Source of the DNA: Bacillus massiliglaciei
GTDB taxonomy: Bacteria > Bacillota > Bacilli > Bacillales > DSM-1321
Reading direction: 5' to 3'
DNA: 64,000 bases
NCBI RefSeq assembly: GCF_900098925.1
Contig: NZ_LT622360.1
Coordinates: forward strand, 387,136-451,135
The position numbers and the translations under genes are program-made. Under the pieces are notes generated by a model. It saw only the letters and a program-made list of their open reading frames with translations. It did no database searches and was not told where the DNA came from. This document shows, one piece after another, positions 16,323 to 24,840 of this stretch. Position 1 is the stretch's first letter. The number at the start of each line of letters is the position of its first letter.

Positions 16323-17066
16323 ATGTTTGGCATGGTGTTATCAACTATGCATAAAAAACGGTCTTTAGAATCGACCATTCTTAAAATCCAGTCTGGAGAT
16401 ACAGAGCTGCGAAATGAAATCATTCACTCTTTCAAACCATTTATTGCTAAAACTGTATCTTCCGTCTGTAAACGATACATAACGGAATCAGATGATGAAT
16501 TCAGCATGGGATTAATCGCATTCAATGATGCAATTGATAAATTTACTCCGGAAAAAGGGAGCTCATTGCTTTCGTTTGCAGATATCCTGATCAGGCGGAA
16601 AGTGATTGATTATTTGCGGAGCCAGTCCAGAAACCAAGAAATGATCTTGGATATGGGAACCGATCAGGATGAAGGTTCCAGCCAGTCTTTTTTAGACAAT
16701 GAAAAATCCTTACAGCAATATGAACAAATTAAGGAATCAGAAAAAAGAATAGAAGAAATTCAATTATATACAAAACGTTTAAGCGATTTTAGTTTAACCT
16801 TTAATGATCTAGTTAAGAGTTCCCCGAAGCATGCTGATGCGAGGGAGGGGGCCATAAAGATTGCGAAGACTCTAATGAGTGATCATGAAATGAAGGAATT
16901 TCTCTTTGCGAAAAAGAGGCTCCCGATTAAACAGCTGGAAGATAAAGTCCAGGTCAGCCGGAAGACAATTGAACGCAATCGTAAGTATATCATTGCCATT
17001 TCCATCATTTTAAACGGAGAGTTTTTATACTTATTTGATTATATTAAAGGTGTGAACAATGCATGA
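16323..17066 (+). CDS. sigI: RNA polymerase sigma factor SigI
   Basis: 247-residue alternative sigma factor of the SigI type, linked to heat and cell-envelope stress. Region 2 lies around DDEFSMGLIAFNDAIDKFTPEKGSS (residues 58-82) and ADILIRRKVIDYLRS. Region 3-4-like C-terminal helix-turn-helix is LPIKQLEDKVQVSRKTIERNRKYI near 200-223, specific to SigI. AGGAGCGAGGTG precedes the ATG; an internal GTG/ATG a few codons later is an alternative. The stop overlaps the rsgI start (ATGA), so the two are translationally coupled. Position next to ykoY matches B. subtilis. Confidence 0.95.
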   Translation: MFGMVLSTMHKKRSLESTILKIQSGDTELRNEIIHSFKPFIAKTVSSVCKRYITESDDEFSMGLIAFNDAIDKFTPEKGSSLLSFADILIRRKVIDYLRSQSRNQEMILDMGTDQDEGSSQSFLDNEKSLQQYEQIKESEKRIEEIQLYTKRLSDFSLTFNDLVKSSPKHADAREGAIKIAKTLMSDHEMKEFLFAKKRLPIKQLEDKVQVSRKTIERNRKYIIAISIILNGEFLYLFDYIKGVNNA

Positions 17067-18283
17067 AAAAAGGTGTAGTCCTTTCTATTGACAGAAAGTT
17101 TGTGACCGTCATGACTCCTGATGGAGAATTCATAAAAACGGAACGCCGTAAAGGGCTGGACCATATTGGCGAGGAAATTTGGTTTTCTCCTCGCTCAGAA
17201 AGTCACAGACAGACCTTTTTTAAGCATTCCTCTGTTAAAGTGATGTTCGCTGTGTTGGCAGCCTGCTGGATCCTGTATTTTACGCTGCCTTCAATCCAGG
17301 GCAGCAGGGTTTATGCTTATATGACGATTGATATCAATCCCAGTATTGAGCTGAGTATGGACGGGGACATGAGGGTTATCGATCTGCAGGGAATAAATGC
17401 TGACGGAAAACAGGTAGTTAACAGCATGAAGGGCTGGAAAAAAGAAGATATCATGCAAGTAACCGAAAAATTAGCAGCAGAAACAAAACGTCTTGGGTTC
17501 CTTGACAAGATTAAGGGAAAGGATATTCTCATATCAACGACTGTCAAAAATGACGAGAAGAGTGCTGTATTAGAAAAAGATATGAAGAAGATTTCCCAAT
17601 TAAATCTATTTAGCGGCAATGAGTTAGAGATCATTGAAGCTTCAGAAAAAGAAAGAAGAATGGCAAGGGAAAAAGGAGTCTCAACAGGAATCTATGTGGA
17701 ACAAAAAAGGAAGAATAATGAAAAACCGAAAACGGACCAGATACAGAAAGAACCTGAGGCTAAGAAAAGTGACAAAAAGCAAAGCAGCCCTGTTAGTGAA
17801 GAAAAGGACATTCATCCTATAATACCTGGCGATGAGAAGAATAAGACAGCAGTTTCCGTAAATAGCAAAAGCCTGAATAACAATCCAATTAAAGAAAAAG
17901 AAAGGATACAAGTTGAAAAGAAAGCAGTTGAAAACAATAATCAGCTGCGTCCTGTTAAACCGGTGAAGAAGGAATTTAAAAAACCGGAGCAGGCTGAGAC
18001 AGTTAAAGAGACGCATGCCAAAACGCTGTCTAAAAATAGGCCGTTTGCCGGAACAAAAAAGAAAAATAAGGAACCGTATAAGAAGATTAAAGTAATGGAG
18101 AAAAAGGATTCTGCAAAACATCTTAAGAGACCAGAACCGCGAGAGAATGGGAAACAAAAGAAGGAATTCAAACAAAAGATTAACGAAAACCATCCGAAAG
18201 ACTCTTCGAAACAGATTCACCATGAGCCCACAAAATCGAATCCAATAGAAAAAAGAAAAGAAAAAAATAACAGAAACAAGTAA
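17063..18283 (+). CDS. rsgI: Anti-sigma-I factor RsgI
   Basis: 406-residue membrane anti-sigma factor. The N-terminal cytosolic SigI-binding domain covers residues 1-55 (KKGVVLSIDRKFVTVMTPDGEF), followed by a membrane segment at about 59-76 and an extracellular domain starting AYMTIDINPSIELSMDG, the conserved RsgI periplasmic signature. From residue about 205 to the end it is a long Lys/Glu/Pro-rich low-complexity tail (for example KKEFKKPEQAETVKETHAK), probably extended and wall-spanning. In Clostridia such tails carry sugar-binding modules; none is visible here. It forms a two-gene operon with sigI. Confidence 0.95.
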   Translation: MKKGVVLSIDRKFVTVMTPDGEFIKTERRKGLDHIGEEIWFSPRSESHRQTFFKHSSVKVMFAVLAACWILYFTLPSIQGSRVYAYMTIDINPSIELSMDGDMRVIDLQGINADGKQVVNSMKGWKKEDIMQVTEKLAAETKRLGFLDKIKGKDILISTTVKNDEKSAVLEKDMKKISQLNLFSGNELEIIEASEKERRMAREKGVSTGIYVEQKRKNNEKPKTDQIQKEPEAKKSDKKQSSPVSEEKDIHPIIPGDEKNKTAVSVNSKSLNNNPIKEKERIQVEKKAVENNNQLRPVKPVKKEFKKPEQAETVKETHAKTLSKNRPFAGTKKKNKEPYKKIKVMEKKDSAKHLKRPEPRENGKQKKEFKQKINENHPKDSSKQIHHEPTKSNPIEKRKEKNNRNK

Positions 18284-18309
18284 AAGACCTGCAAAGACAG
18301 GCCTTTTTC
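18284..18309. terminator. Terminator after rsgI, shared with sspD
   Basis: AGACCTG/CAGGCCT arms with one mismatch, T-run on the plus strand; sits between the convergent rsgI and sspD genes. Confidence 0.7.
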
Positions 18310-18323
18310 ATATCAATCATTAT

Positions 18324-18515
18324 TTATTTACCTTTTAGCTGAGCCTGTGCCTGCTGCACAAGTCTTTTTGTCATTTCTCCGCCTACAGAACCATTGGAGC
18401 GCGAAACGGTATCAGAACCCAGCTGAACGCCAAATTCTGAGGCGATTTCGTATTTAAATTGGTCCAGAGCCTGTTCAACGCCTGGAACGAGGAGTTTATT
18501 GCTGCTGTTGGGCAT
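18324..18515 (-). CDS. sspD: Alpha/beta-type small acid-soluble spore protein
   Basis: 63-residue DNA-binding protein of the dormant spore that protects DNA from UV and heat. It carries the germination protease site YEIASEFG (residues 22-29) and the DNA-binding C-terminal block [20 protein letters not shown]. Ribosome site AAGGAGGG precedes the ATG. Transcription in the forespore by SigG is expected but the promoter was not fixed. The position between rsgI and ktrD matches B. subtilis sspD. Confidence 0.95.
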   Translation of the reverse strand: MPNSSNKLLVPGVEQALDQFKYEIASEFGVQLGSDTVSRSNGSVGGEMTKRLVQQAQAQLKGK

Positions 18516-18742
18516 TTCTGTTTTCCCTCCTTTCGTTACTGTCAGGGACTGCCAGCCCCTGTGCTTTTAGTATGCTCGGAATATGCTATCATTAATGGTA
18601 GGTCTTATTGGCAGAACATCCAGATATAGAAAATGGATGCAGAGAAGATCTGAATAGGGTTGGAAATTAACCGAAAAACAAGTAAACTAAGGTAGATTTC
18701 GATTATCTTACTCCTGATTTTTCTCGAGAAAGGAAATAATGT

Positions 18743-20095
18743 ATGATGGATATTAGAAAAAAGTTGGTCAAGCTCTCGCCTGCCCAGCTAATCATCGGGT
18801 ATTACTTACTTGCAGTCAGTATATCCACCTTGCTTTTTAGTCTGCCTATAGCTACAAAAAAAGGATTTGAATGGAACTTTATTGATGCTTTATTTACTGC
18901 TGTCAGTGCTGTTAGTGTCACAGGTTTGACAGTTGTGGATACTGCTGATGTATTCAGCCTGCCGGGATATTTCATCCTGATGTTTGTACTGCAGTTCGGC
19001 GGAATCGGTATTATGACTCTGGGAACCTTTTTCTGGCTGATTGTAGGAAAAAAAATCGGGCTTAAAGAACGCCAATTGATTATGACGGATCAAAATCAAA
19101 CTCAATTATCAGGTCTTGTAAAATTACTGATTGAAATTATTAAAATATTTGTCATTATTGAAGCGATCGGAGCCGTCATCCTGGGAATTCATTTTCTGAA
19201 TTATGATATGACGTTCCCTTATGCAATGCTGAATGGGCTGTTTTTGTCGATTAGCGCAACGACAAATGCGGGCTTTGATATTACCGGTTTTTCGATGATT
19301 CCGTATCAGAATGATTATTTCATTCAATTTGTATCTATTCTTCTTCTTATATTAGGGGCAATAGGATTTCCGGTTCTTATCGAATTAAAGGCCTTTTTAT
19401 CCTCTTCCTCAAGAAAGTATCGATTTAGGTTTTCCTTGTTCACCAAGCTTACAAGTGTAACATTTTTTCTTCTGGTTGCTGGCGGGAGCCTGGTGATCTA
19501 CTTACTGGAGTGGAATGGCTTTTTCTCTGGGAAAACATGGCATGAATCTTTTTTCTATTCCTTGTTTATGTCTACAAATACAAGGAGCGGAGGATTGGCT
19601 ACGATGGATGTTAATCAATTTTCCGAAGCAACTTTGCTCTTTATGAGTATTCTGATGTTCATTGGGGCTTCCCCAAGTTCGGTGGGCGGAGGAATCAGGA
19701 CTACTACGCTCGCCATTATAATCTTATTTCTCTGGAATTTTGCCAGAGGGAGGAAGTCTATTAAGGTTTTTAAACGGGAAGTTCACCCTGATGATGTTCA
19801 AAAGGCTGCAGCAGTCTTTATGATGGGCACACTTCTTTGCATGTTTTCCGTATTTATTTTAACGATTACAGAGGATATGAGCGTGACAGCTATTACGTTT
19901 GAAGTATGTTCTGCGTTCGGCTCCACTGGCCTTTCAATGGGGGTCACGCCTGATTTTACAAATATAGGGAAGATCATTATCATTTTATTGATGTTCATCG
20001 GCCGTGTCGGTATAACTTCCTTTTTATATATCATTGGAAGGAAAGAGGTCACTGAGCTATATCATTACCCAAAAGAAAGAATCATAATAGGGTGA
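18743..20095 (+). CDS. ktrD: Potassium uptake channel subunit KtrD, TrkH family
   Basis: 450-residue membrane subunit of a Ktr potassium system. It shows four pore-loop repeats typical of the family: SAVSVTGLTVVDT (residue 53 on), SATTNAGFDITGF near 173, STNTRSGGLATMDV near 282 and SAFGSTGLSMGVT near 390. It works with a cytosolic KtrC-type RCK protein, not present in this window. An ATG one codon downstream is an alternative start. The neighbours sspD and ykrP/kinE match the B. subtilis ykrM (ktrD) region, supporting KtrD over KtrB. Followed by a strong terminator. Confidence 0.93.
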   Translation: MMDIRKKLVKLSPAQLIIGYYLLAVSISTLLFSLPIATKKGFEWNFIDALFTAVSAVSVTGLTVVDTADVFSLPGYFILMFVLQFGGIGIMTLGTFFWLIVGKKIGLKERQLIMTDQNQTQLSGLVKLLIEIIKIFVIIEAIGAVILGIHFLNYDMTFPYAMLNGLFLSISATTNAGFDITGFSMIPYQNDYFIQFVSILLLILGAIGFPVLIELKAFLSSSSRKYRFRFSLFTKLTSVTFFLLVAGGSLVIYLLEWNGFFSGKTWHESFFYSLFMSTNTRSGGLATMDVNQFSEATLLFMSILMFIGASPSSVGGGIRTTTLAIIILFLWNFARGRKSIKVFKREVHPDDVQKAAAVFMMGTLLCMFSVFILTITEDMSVTAITFEVCSAFGSTGLSMGVTPDFTNIGKIIIILLMFIGRVGITSFLYIIGRKEVTELYHYPKERIIIG

Positions 20096-20119
20096 TGATA
20101 AAAGAATCCTCAAATTAGT

Positions 20120-20168
20120 AAAAAAGCACCTGCTGACAGAGAAAGCTTAACTGACAGCAGGTGCTTTT
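20120..20168. terminator. Bidirectional terminator between ktrD and the isomerase-like gene
   Basis: AAAAGCACCTGCTG/AGCAGGTGCTTTT arms around a 20-base loop. Confidence 0.85.
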
Positions 20169-20226
20169 CTATAGTTTGGAATGAATGACGGAGGAATCAG
20201 TTCAGGTTCAGAAAAAGCAAAGGTCA

Positions 20227-21011
20227 TCACCCGGTATGATGCTTTTTATGAATCTCAGCCAAATCATAAATAGGGTTGTGGATAGGAAAATATTCAATTT
20301 CTACGTAACCGCTATAGTCTGTTTGTTTAATCGCATCAAATATATTATCATAATTCAATTCGCCAAGAAATAATTCATGCCTTCCAGGTGTTCCTGCTGC
20401 CTGGATATGGGCGATATGCTGAATGTTCTTCAGCATTCTGGAGATGACATGGCCTTCCATTATTTGAACGTGGTATATATCATAGCAAACCTTGACTAAA
20501 GGATGATGAATGTTTTTAACGATTTCGAATGCTTCTTCAGAGGTATTTAAATAATAGCCCTTTAATTCGGCATCCGCTTTTGTATTGAGCGGCTCAATAG
20601 CAATTGTTATTTTATGTTCTTCTAAGATCGGAATAGAGGCTCTCAGGCCTTCTGACAGGCTTTTGTGCATTTCTTGTCTTGTTAGTCCCTCTGCTTCGAA
20701 TCCGACCGTTTGAACCATAAGTTTTGTGCCCAGATAGTTAGCATTCTTTGCTGTCTCTTTAAGGGCTTTAAGGGCTTTATCCCGGTTGGAAGGATCCACC
20801 CAGCTTTCTGGTTTAACAACAATACTTGCTACTTCCATCCCCAATTCATCTTTTGTGTTTTTAATTTTTTGAAGATCTTTATCATGAGAGGACCAGAATT
20901 CTATAGTGTTCATTCCATATCTGTTTAATGCTCTCATACTGTCGGAAGGGGCTTTTTCTTGGAATAAGGATTCGATATTATACTTTTCAAGACAGACACT
21001 CCTCGATTCAT
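20227..21011 (-). pseudogene. Hydroxypyruvate isomerase-like TIM-barrel protein, 5' end frameshifted
   Basis: Xylose-isomerase-like sugar isomerase/epimerase. From residue MRALNRYG (start 20937) 236 residues are intact, with metal-ligand motifs IAIEPLN, VCYDIYHVQ, HIQAAGTPGRHE and YVEIEYFP typical of hydroxypyruvate isomerases. The family's N-terminal strand is missing from that frame. It can be read upstream as SVCLEKYNIESLFQEKAPSD in the same frame without a start codon. An ATG at 21011 restores it only if one base is added near 21001 (GAGGAG to GAGGGAG). Either the start is broken or the sequence has a one-base error. The partial barrel from 20937 alone would probably not fold. Confidence 0.7.
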
Positions 21012-21223
21012 TTTTTATTCCTGATGAGATAAAAGGCAGAGTCAGAGGGGATTTTCGTTTTTTCTATACCCCAATCTCCTTTAAGGTAATCAAAAGAGTT
21101 CAAGGATGAAAAGGACAGCTAAACTCCTGTAATTTGTTCGTCCCGCTATTCTTATCCATGAATAATTAATCCGAATCACCTTATCCTAAGGCTGTAAGGC
21201 TAAATTTTTGAGGAGGTCTGAAA

Positions 21224-21382
21224 ATGAAACGAAAAGCAAATATAGATGGTGCAGTAAAAGCAAGCAAGACACCAAAGAAGAATCAGGCTGCAGATGAATA
21301 TGCCAATGAATTTGCAGCGGATGATAACGTCATGAAGGGGGCTAACAGAAATTCCAAAATGGGGAGGAAAGGCCGAGGATGA
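21224..21382 (+). CDS. Small hydrophilic protein, 52 aa, first of an overlapping pair
   Basis: Starts MKRKANIDGAVKASKTPKKN and ends MGRKGRG. It has basic ends and an acidic middle, ADEYANEFAADDN (residues 23-35). The strong ribosome site GAGGAGGT is seven bases ahead. Its stop overlaps the next start (ATGA), so the two are coupled. The YANEFAADDN motif resembles FGNELSGDMN in the partner and, loosely, the FGTEFASET repeats of gamma-type small acid-soluble spore proteins. A spore role is a guess. No family recognised with confidence. Confidence 0.65.
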   Translation: MKRKANIDGAVKASKTPKKNQAADEYANEFAADDNVMKGANRNSKMGRKGRG

Positions 21383-21540
21383 CAAAGAAAAAAACAGACG
21401 AAAGAAAAACGGCCAATACACAGGCTGAATTTGGCAATGAATTGAGCGGGGATATGAATTGGACGAAAATTTACGAAATCTTGTCATCAAAAAACAAAAA
21501 AGAAAAAATAGAGGCCGAGGCAGAAACAGAGAATTCTTAG
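21379..21540 (+). CDS. Small hydrophilic protein, 53 aa, second of an overlapping pair
   Basis: Starts MTKKKTDERKTANTQAEFGN and ends in an acidic EAEAETENS tail. It overlaps the previous gene by four bases and has GAGGAAAGG as a ribosome site inside it. The motif EFGNELSGDMN (residues 17-27) echoes the partner and gamma-type spore proteins. A terminator lies 70 bases after. Function unknown; the shared motif suggests the two arose by duplication or act in one process. Confidence 0.65.
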   Translation: MTKKKTDERKTANTQAEFGNELSGDMNWTKIYEILSSKNKKEKIEAEAETENS

Positions 21541-21610
21541 AATAGGTGAAGGGAAAAGAACGGACTCGAGCCGTGTGCCTCGGAAAACGTCTCTGGAACA
21601 GAGTATATAT

Positions 21611-21655
21611 AAAAAAGTATCCAATTTCTCACAGAGAAATTGGATACTTTTTATT
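21611..21655. terminator. Bidirectional terminator, small-ORF pair and radical SAM gene
   Basis: AAAAAGTATCCAATTTCTC/GAGAAATTGGATACTTTTT, near perfect. The core TCCAATTTCTCA recurs in the terminator at 45083. Confidence 0.9.
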
Positions 21656-23426
21656 TGGTCCCAGCCTCTTCTTTACCGGATTTTACTGACGTTGCTGAAA
21701 AAATACTCACTCCAGTACCGGCAGGATCAAAAAAGGCTAATAAGATAGAAGGTGCTTTAATAATCGAGCCTTTTTCTAAATAACTAAAAAGGTCAAAAGG
21801 AAGTTCATCGAACATAGTATGCTTGTGAAAATCCTTTTCATTTAAATTCAATTCTTGATATTGAGGTCCAAACATATCAGGTGAAGCAGAAATCTCCTCA
21901 AACATGGCAGAACGCTGTTGTTTATCGGGAATTTGATTCCACCAGGATTTCCGAGGCTTATATTTTTGATTGATCAAATAATCGTATTTCATCAGTCCTT
22001 CCATCACATCTAAATGTTCAGGCTTTGCAGCAGAAATAAACTGGCGGAGTCTGCGGAATAAATCCTCGAGCTGATGGCCGATACGTGACCAGCCTTGTTG
22101 ATCCCAGTACGTTCCAAAGCTTTGAAAGAAATAAAATGGAGATTGAAATACATCGGTTACTAAATATTCGATGGTCGTATCCATACGATGATCATTCCAA
22201 TACTTTTCTAAAACATCTTCTACCTGCTTTATACGGACAATGTCATCGAAGGAAAGGACATTGTTGCCGAGAATTTCATAAGGGGCATGGTCACTATAAA
22301 TATAATGATGTTCTTTTGCTCTTATACGAAGCCCTGTGCCGCGAAGCATTTTTAAGAAACCGAGCTGAAGTTCTTCAGGACGCATGGCAAATACATCATC
22401 GAACGTCTTCTGGAATGTTCGATAATCTTCCTCAGGAAGTCCCGCTATTAAATCCAAATGCTGATCAATCTTTTTGCCGTCCTTTACCATGGTGACTGTC
22501 CGCTTTAGTTTTTCAAAGTTTTGTCTTCTTTTAACGAGTTCATTTGTTTCGTCGTTGGTGGACTGAACTCCGATTTCAAAGCGGAACAGGCCGGCAGGGG
22601 CATGATCATTTAAATATTGGATGACTTCAGGACGCATGATATCAGCCGTGATTTCAAACTGAAATACTGTACCAGGACGATGTTCTTCAATCAGAAACGC
22701 AAACATTTCCATGGCATAGCTTCTGCTGATATTAAAGGTACGGTCTACAAACTTAATAGTTTTGGCACCATTCTCCATTAAATACCGGATGTCTTCCTTA
22801 ATTTTTTCACGCTCAAAATATCTTACGCCCACTTCAATGGAGGAGAGGCAGAATTGGCAGTTAAAAGGACATCCCCGGCTGGTCTCAATATACGTTACCC
22901 GTTTAGACAAGTGTTCTCTGTCTTCCTTCAAACGGTAAGGACTCGGCAGGGATTTAAGATCAGCCTTGCCTATTTGGGGCTGAATCACTTTTTTCCCATC
23001 CTTCCGATAAGCGATGCCGCCAACTTTTGTGTAATCTTTAGAACCATCAATTTCCTTGAGAAGTTTCTTAAACGTCACTTCTCCTTCGCCTATTGCGATG
23101 AAGTCCGCACCAGGAATCTTGTCAAGCCAATAACCAACATCATAGGTAACTTCCGGTCCTCCAAGGATAATCACAATATCTGGATTGATTTTCTTCAGCA
23201 TTTCAATTACTTTCATTGTCTCTTCAATATTCCATATATAACAGCTAAAGCCTATCACATCTGGTTTTTTAGAATGCAGGTCACCAACAATATTCATGAT
23301 TGGATCTTTTATTGTATATTCTGCTAGCTGAACATCATACTCAGGAGCTGCGTAAGCTTTCAGGTAGCGGATAGACAGGGAAGTGTGAATATATTTTGCA
23401 TTTAACGTACTCATAATAATTTTCAT
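21651..23426 (-). CDS. B12-binding radical SAM protein (DUF4080 type)
   Basis: 591 residues. The N-terminal cobalamin-binding domain (residues 1-135) has the DVIGFSCYIWNI and IILGGPEVT strands. The radical SAM core, about 175-390, carries the iron-sulphur cluster Cys186-x3-Cys190-x2-Cys193 in SRGCPFNCQFC. The C-terminal 190 residues are the DUF4080 region. Such enzymes use adenosyl radicals and cobalamin, often for methylation at unactivated carbons, but this subgroup has no assigned substrate. Monocistronic, with terminators on each side. Ribosome site is weak (AAAGGGGACAGC). Confidence 0.9.
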   Translation of the reverse strand: MKIIMSTLNAKYIHTSLSIRYLKAYAAPEYDVQLAEYTIKDPIMNIVGDLHSKKPDVIGFSCYIWNIEETMKVIEMLKKINPDIVIILGGPEVTYDVGYWLDKIPGADFIAIGEGEVTFKKLLKEIDGSKDYTKVGGIAYRKDGKKVIQPQIGKADLKSLPSPYRLKEDREHLSKRVTYIETSRGCPFNCQFCLSSIEVGVRYFEREKIKEDIRYLMENGAKTIKFVDRTFNISRSYAMEMFAFLIEEHRPGTVFQFEITADIMRPEVIQYLNDHAPAGLFRFEIGVQSTNDETNELVKRRQNFEKLKRTVTMVKDGKKIDQHLDLIAGLPEEDYRTFQKTFDDVFAMRPEELQLGFLKMLRGTGLRIRAKEHHYIYSDHAPYEILGNNVLSFDDIVRIKQVEDVLEKYWNDHRMDTTIEYLVTDVFQSPFYFFQSFGTYWDQQGWSRIGHQLEDLFRRLRQFISAAKPEHLDVMEGLMKYDYLINQKYKPRKSWWNQIPDKQQRSAMFEEISASPDMFGPQYQELNLNEKDFHKHTMFDELPFDLFSYLEKGSIIKAPSILLAFFDPAGTGVSIFSATSVKSGKEEAGTK

Positions 23427-23520
23427 AATAAAGCGCGGGTGCTGTCCCCTTTCGAAATATTACTTGGCTTGTATATAACAATTCATTTTAACACAGGGAT
23501 ATTGTTTTGAAAAATTCAAT

Positions 23521-23558
23521 AAAAAAGGATTTCCGCCGAGTAGGGGAAATCCTTTTTT
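23521..23558 (-). terminator. Terminator of ykrP
   Basis: AAAAAAGGATTTCC/GGGAAATCCTTTTTT arms; T-run on both strands, next to the ykrP stop. Confidence 0.85.
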
Positions 23559-23559
23559 A

Positions 23560-24594
23560 TTAGGCATTAGGTGATTCTTGCTGTTCTTTGCGTTTCAAGG
23601 AAGTCATGCACTGCTTAGCCTTTGTCCATTTCAGCTCAATGATAGGCTGTGCGATGGAGGCGATTATTGAGCTGGAAAGAACGATGGTAATTAGCAAAGA
23701 AATTCCCGCAAGGATCAAGAAACTCTCTACACTGGAAAAGAGATTTTGTATATCGCTTTCCCGGAAAAAGCGAATGAAGAATCCATGGAGAAGGTAGACA
23801 TACAGGGTTTGCTTTCCCCAGTTCGTGAAGAAATATTTCCCGCGGGGAACAAGGGCTAAGAAACTCATCACTGTGACAAGGCTTAACATATAAAAGCCTA
23901 ACCGTTTAAACATGGAAATAAAGGTTGCGTCCTCAAGGATGGCATAAGGTTTAGAACCAAGCAGCCATTTATAGTTGATATCCGGGAATAGATAAAAGCC
24001 TATAAAAACCACTCCCAGAATGATCACGGAAGCTGCCTTGAAAGACGGTGTCACAAGACGGCACAGGCTTTCCTTGCTTAAATGATAGCCAATCAGGAAC
24101 ATAGGGAAAAAGACGAAAGTCCTGGAGAGGCTTAAATAATTGCTGATCCAATCAATATATCCTACAGCCAGAGCCATGCTGACTGAAAGGAGGATCCCTG
24201 TCAATGGTTTTAATTTAGCAAATGCCAGCAGCATGATATTCCAGCAGAACAGGCTGATTAAAAACCAAAGAGACCAATGCGGATTCAAAATATCAACTTT
24301 CATGGTCGAATGATGATAAAGAAAATAATAGTAAACCGTATAAATCATTTGAAAAATGAGATATGGGATAATAAGTTTTTTTGTTATCTTCAGCAAATAT
24401 CCTTTTTGATAAAAACCCTTTGCAAAAAAGCCGGAGACTAGAATGAAAGCGGGCATATGAAAGGAATAGATGGTTTTATACAGAGAATAAATGACTTCAT
24501 TGTCATGGATGTAGGTATTCAGAAGATGACCGAAAACTACAAAACCTATTAGAATGAATTTAGCATTATCAAAAAAATAGTCACGTTGATTCAC
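23560..24594 (-). CDS. ykrP: Membrane acyltransferase family protein, YkrP type
   Basis: 344 residues with about ten membrane segments. It belongs to the acyltransferase-3 family related to fucose 4-O-acetylases, which acetylate cell-surface sugars. The N-terminal RDYFFDNAKFILIGFVVFGHLL carries the family's conserved Asn and His, and FHMPAFILVSGFF is the second signature. Position beside kinE matches B. subtilis ykrP-ykrQ. The acceptor is unknown. The 246 bases to kinE contain the divergent promoters and no gene. Confidence 0.85.
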   Translation of the reverse strand: MNQRDYFFDNAKFILIGFVVFGHLLNTYIHDNEVIYSLYKTIYSFHMPAFILVSGFFAKGFYQKGYLLKITKKLIIPYLIFQMIYTVYYYFLYHHSTMKVDILNPHWSLWFLISLFCWNIMLLAFAKLKPLTGILLSVSMALAVGYIDWISNYLSLSRTFVFFPMFLIGYHLSKESLCRLVTPSFKAASVIILGVVFIGFYLFPDINYKWLLGSKPYAILEDATFISMFKRLGFYMLSLVTVMSFLALVPRGKYFFTNWGKQTLYVYLLHGFFIRFFRESDIQNLFSSVESFLILAGISLLITIVLSSSIIASIAQPIIELKWTKAKQCMTSLKRKEQQESPNA

Positions 24595-24840
24595 GTAGGT
24601 TTCACCCCAATTTGTTGTTGGTCTTTCACGAGTCTAACACCTAATACCCAATAGTATCTACTGGAAATCTTTTTTTAGTTAAAGATTACCAAAAGGTAAT
24701 CAAAGTGTAATATTTTTAATGGAAAATGATCCTTTCGATGAAAAAGTGGTCAAAATTCACTATTTTTAAAAAAGAAATAGGGTAAAATTTGTAAAACGTC
24801 GAATAGATACAGGGAAGAGAGTTTCGGAGGGTAATAAGAA

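Noticed and set aside
17681-18223. 180-codon minus-strand ORF inside rsgI
   Set aside because: Mirror of the Lys/Glu-rich low-complexity tail, which yields Phe/Leu-rich frames on the other strand.
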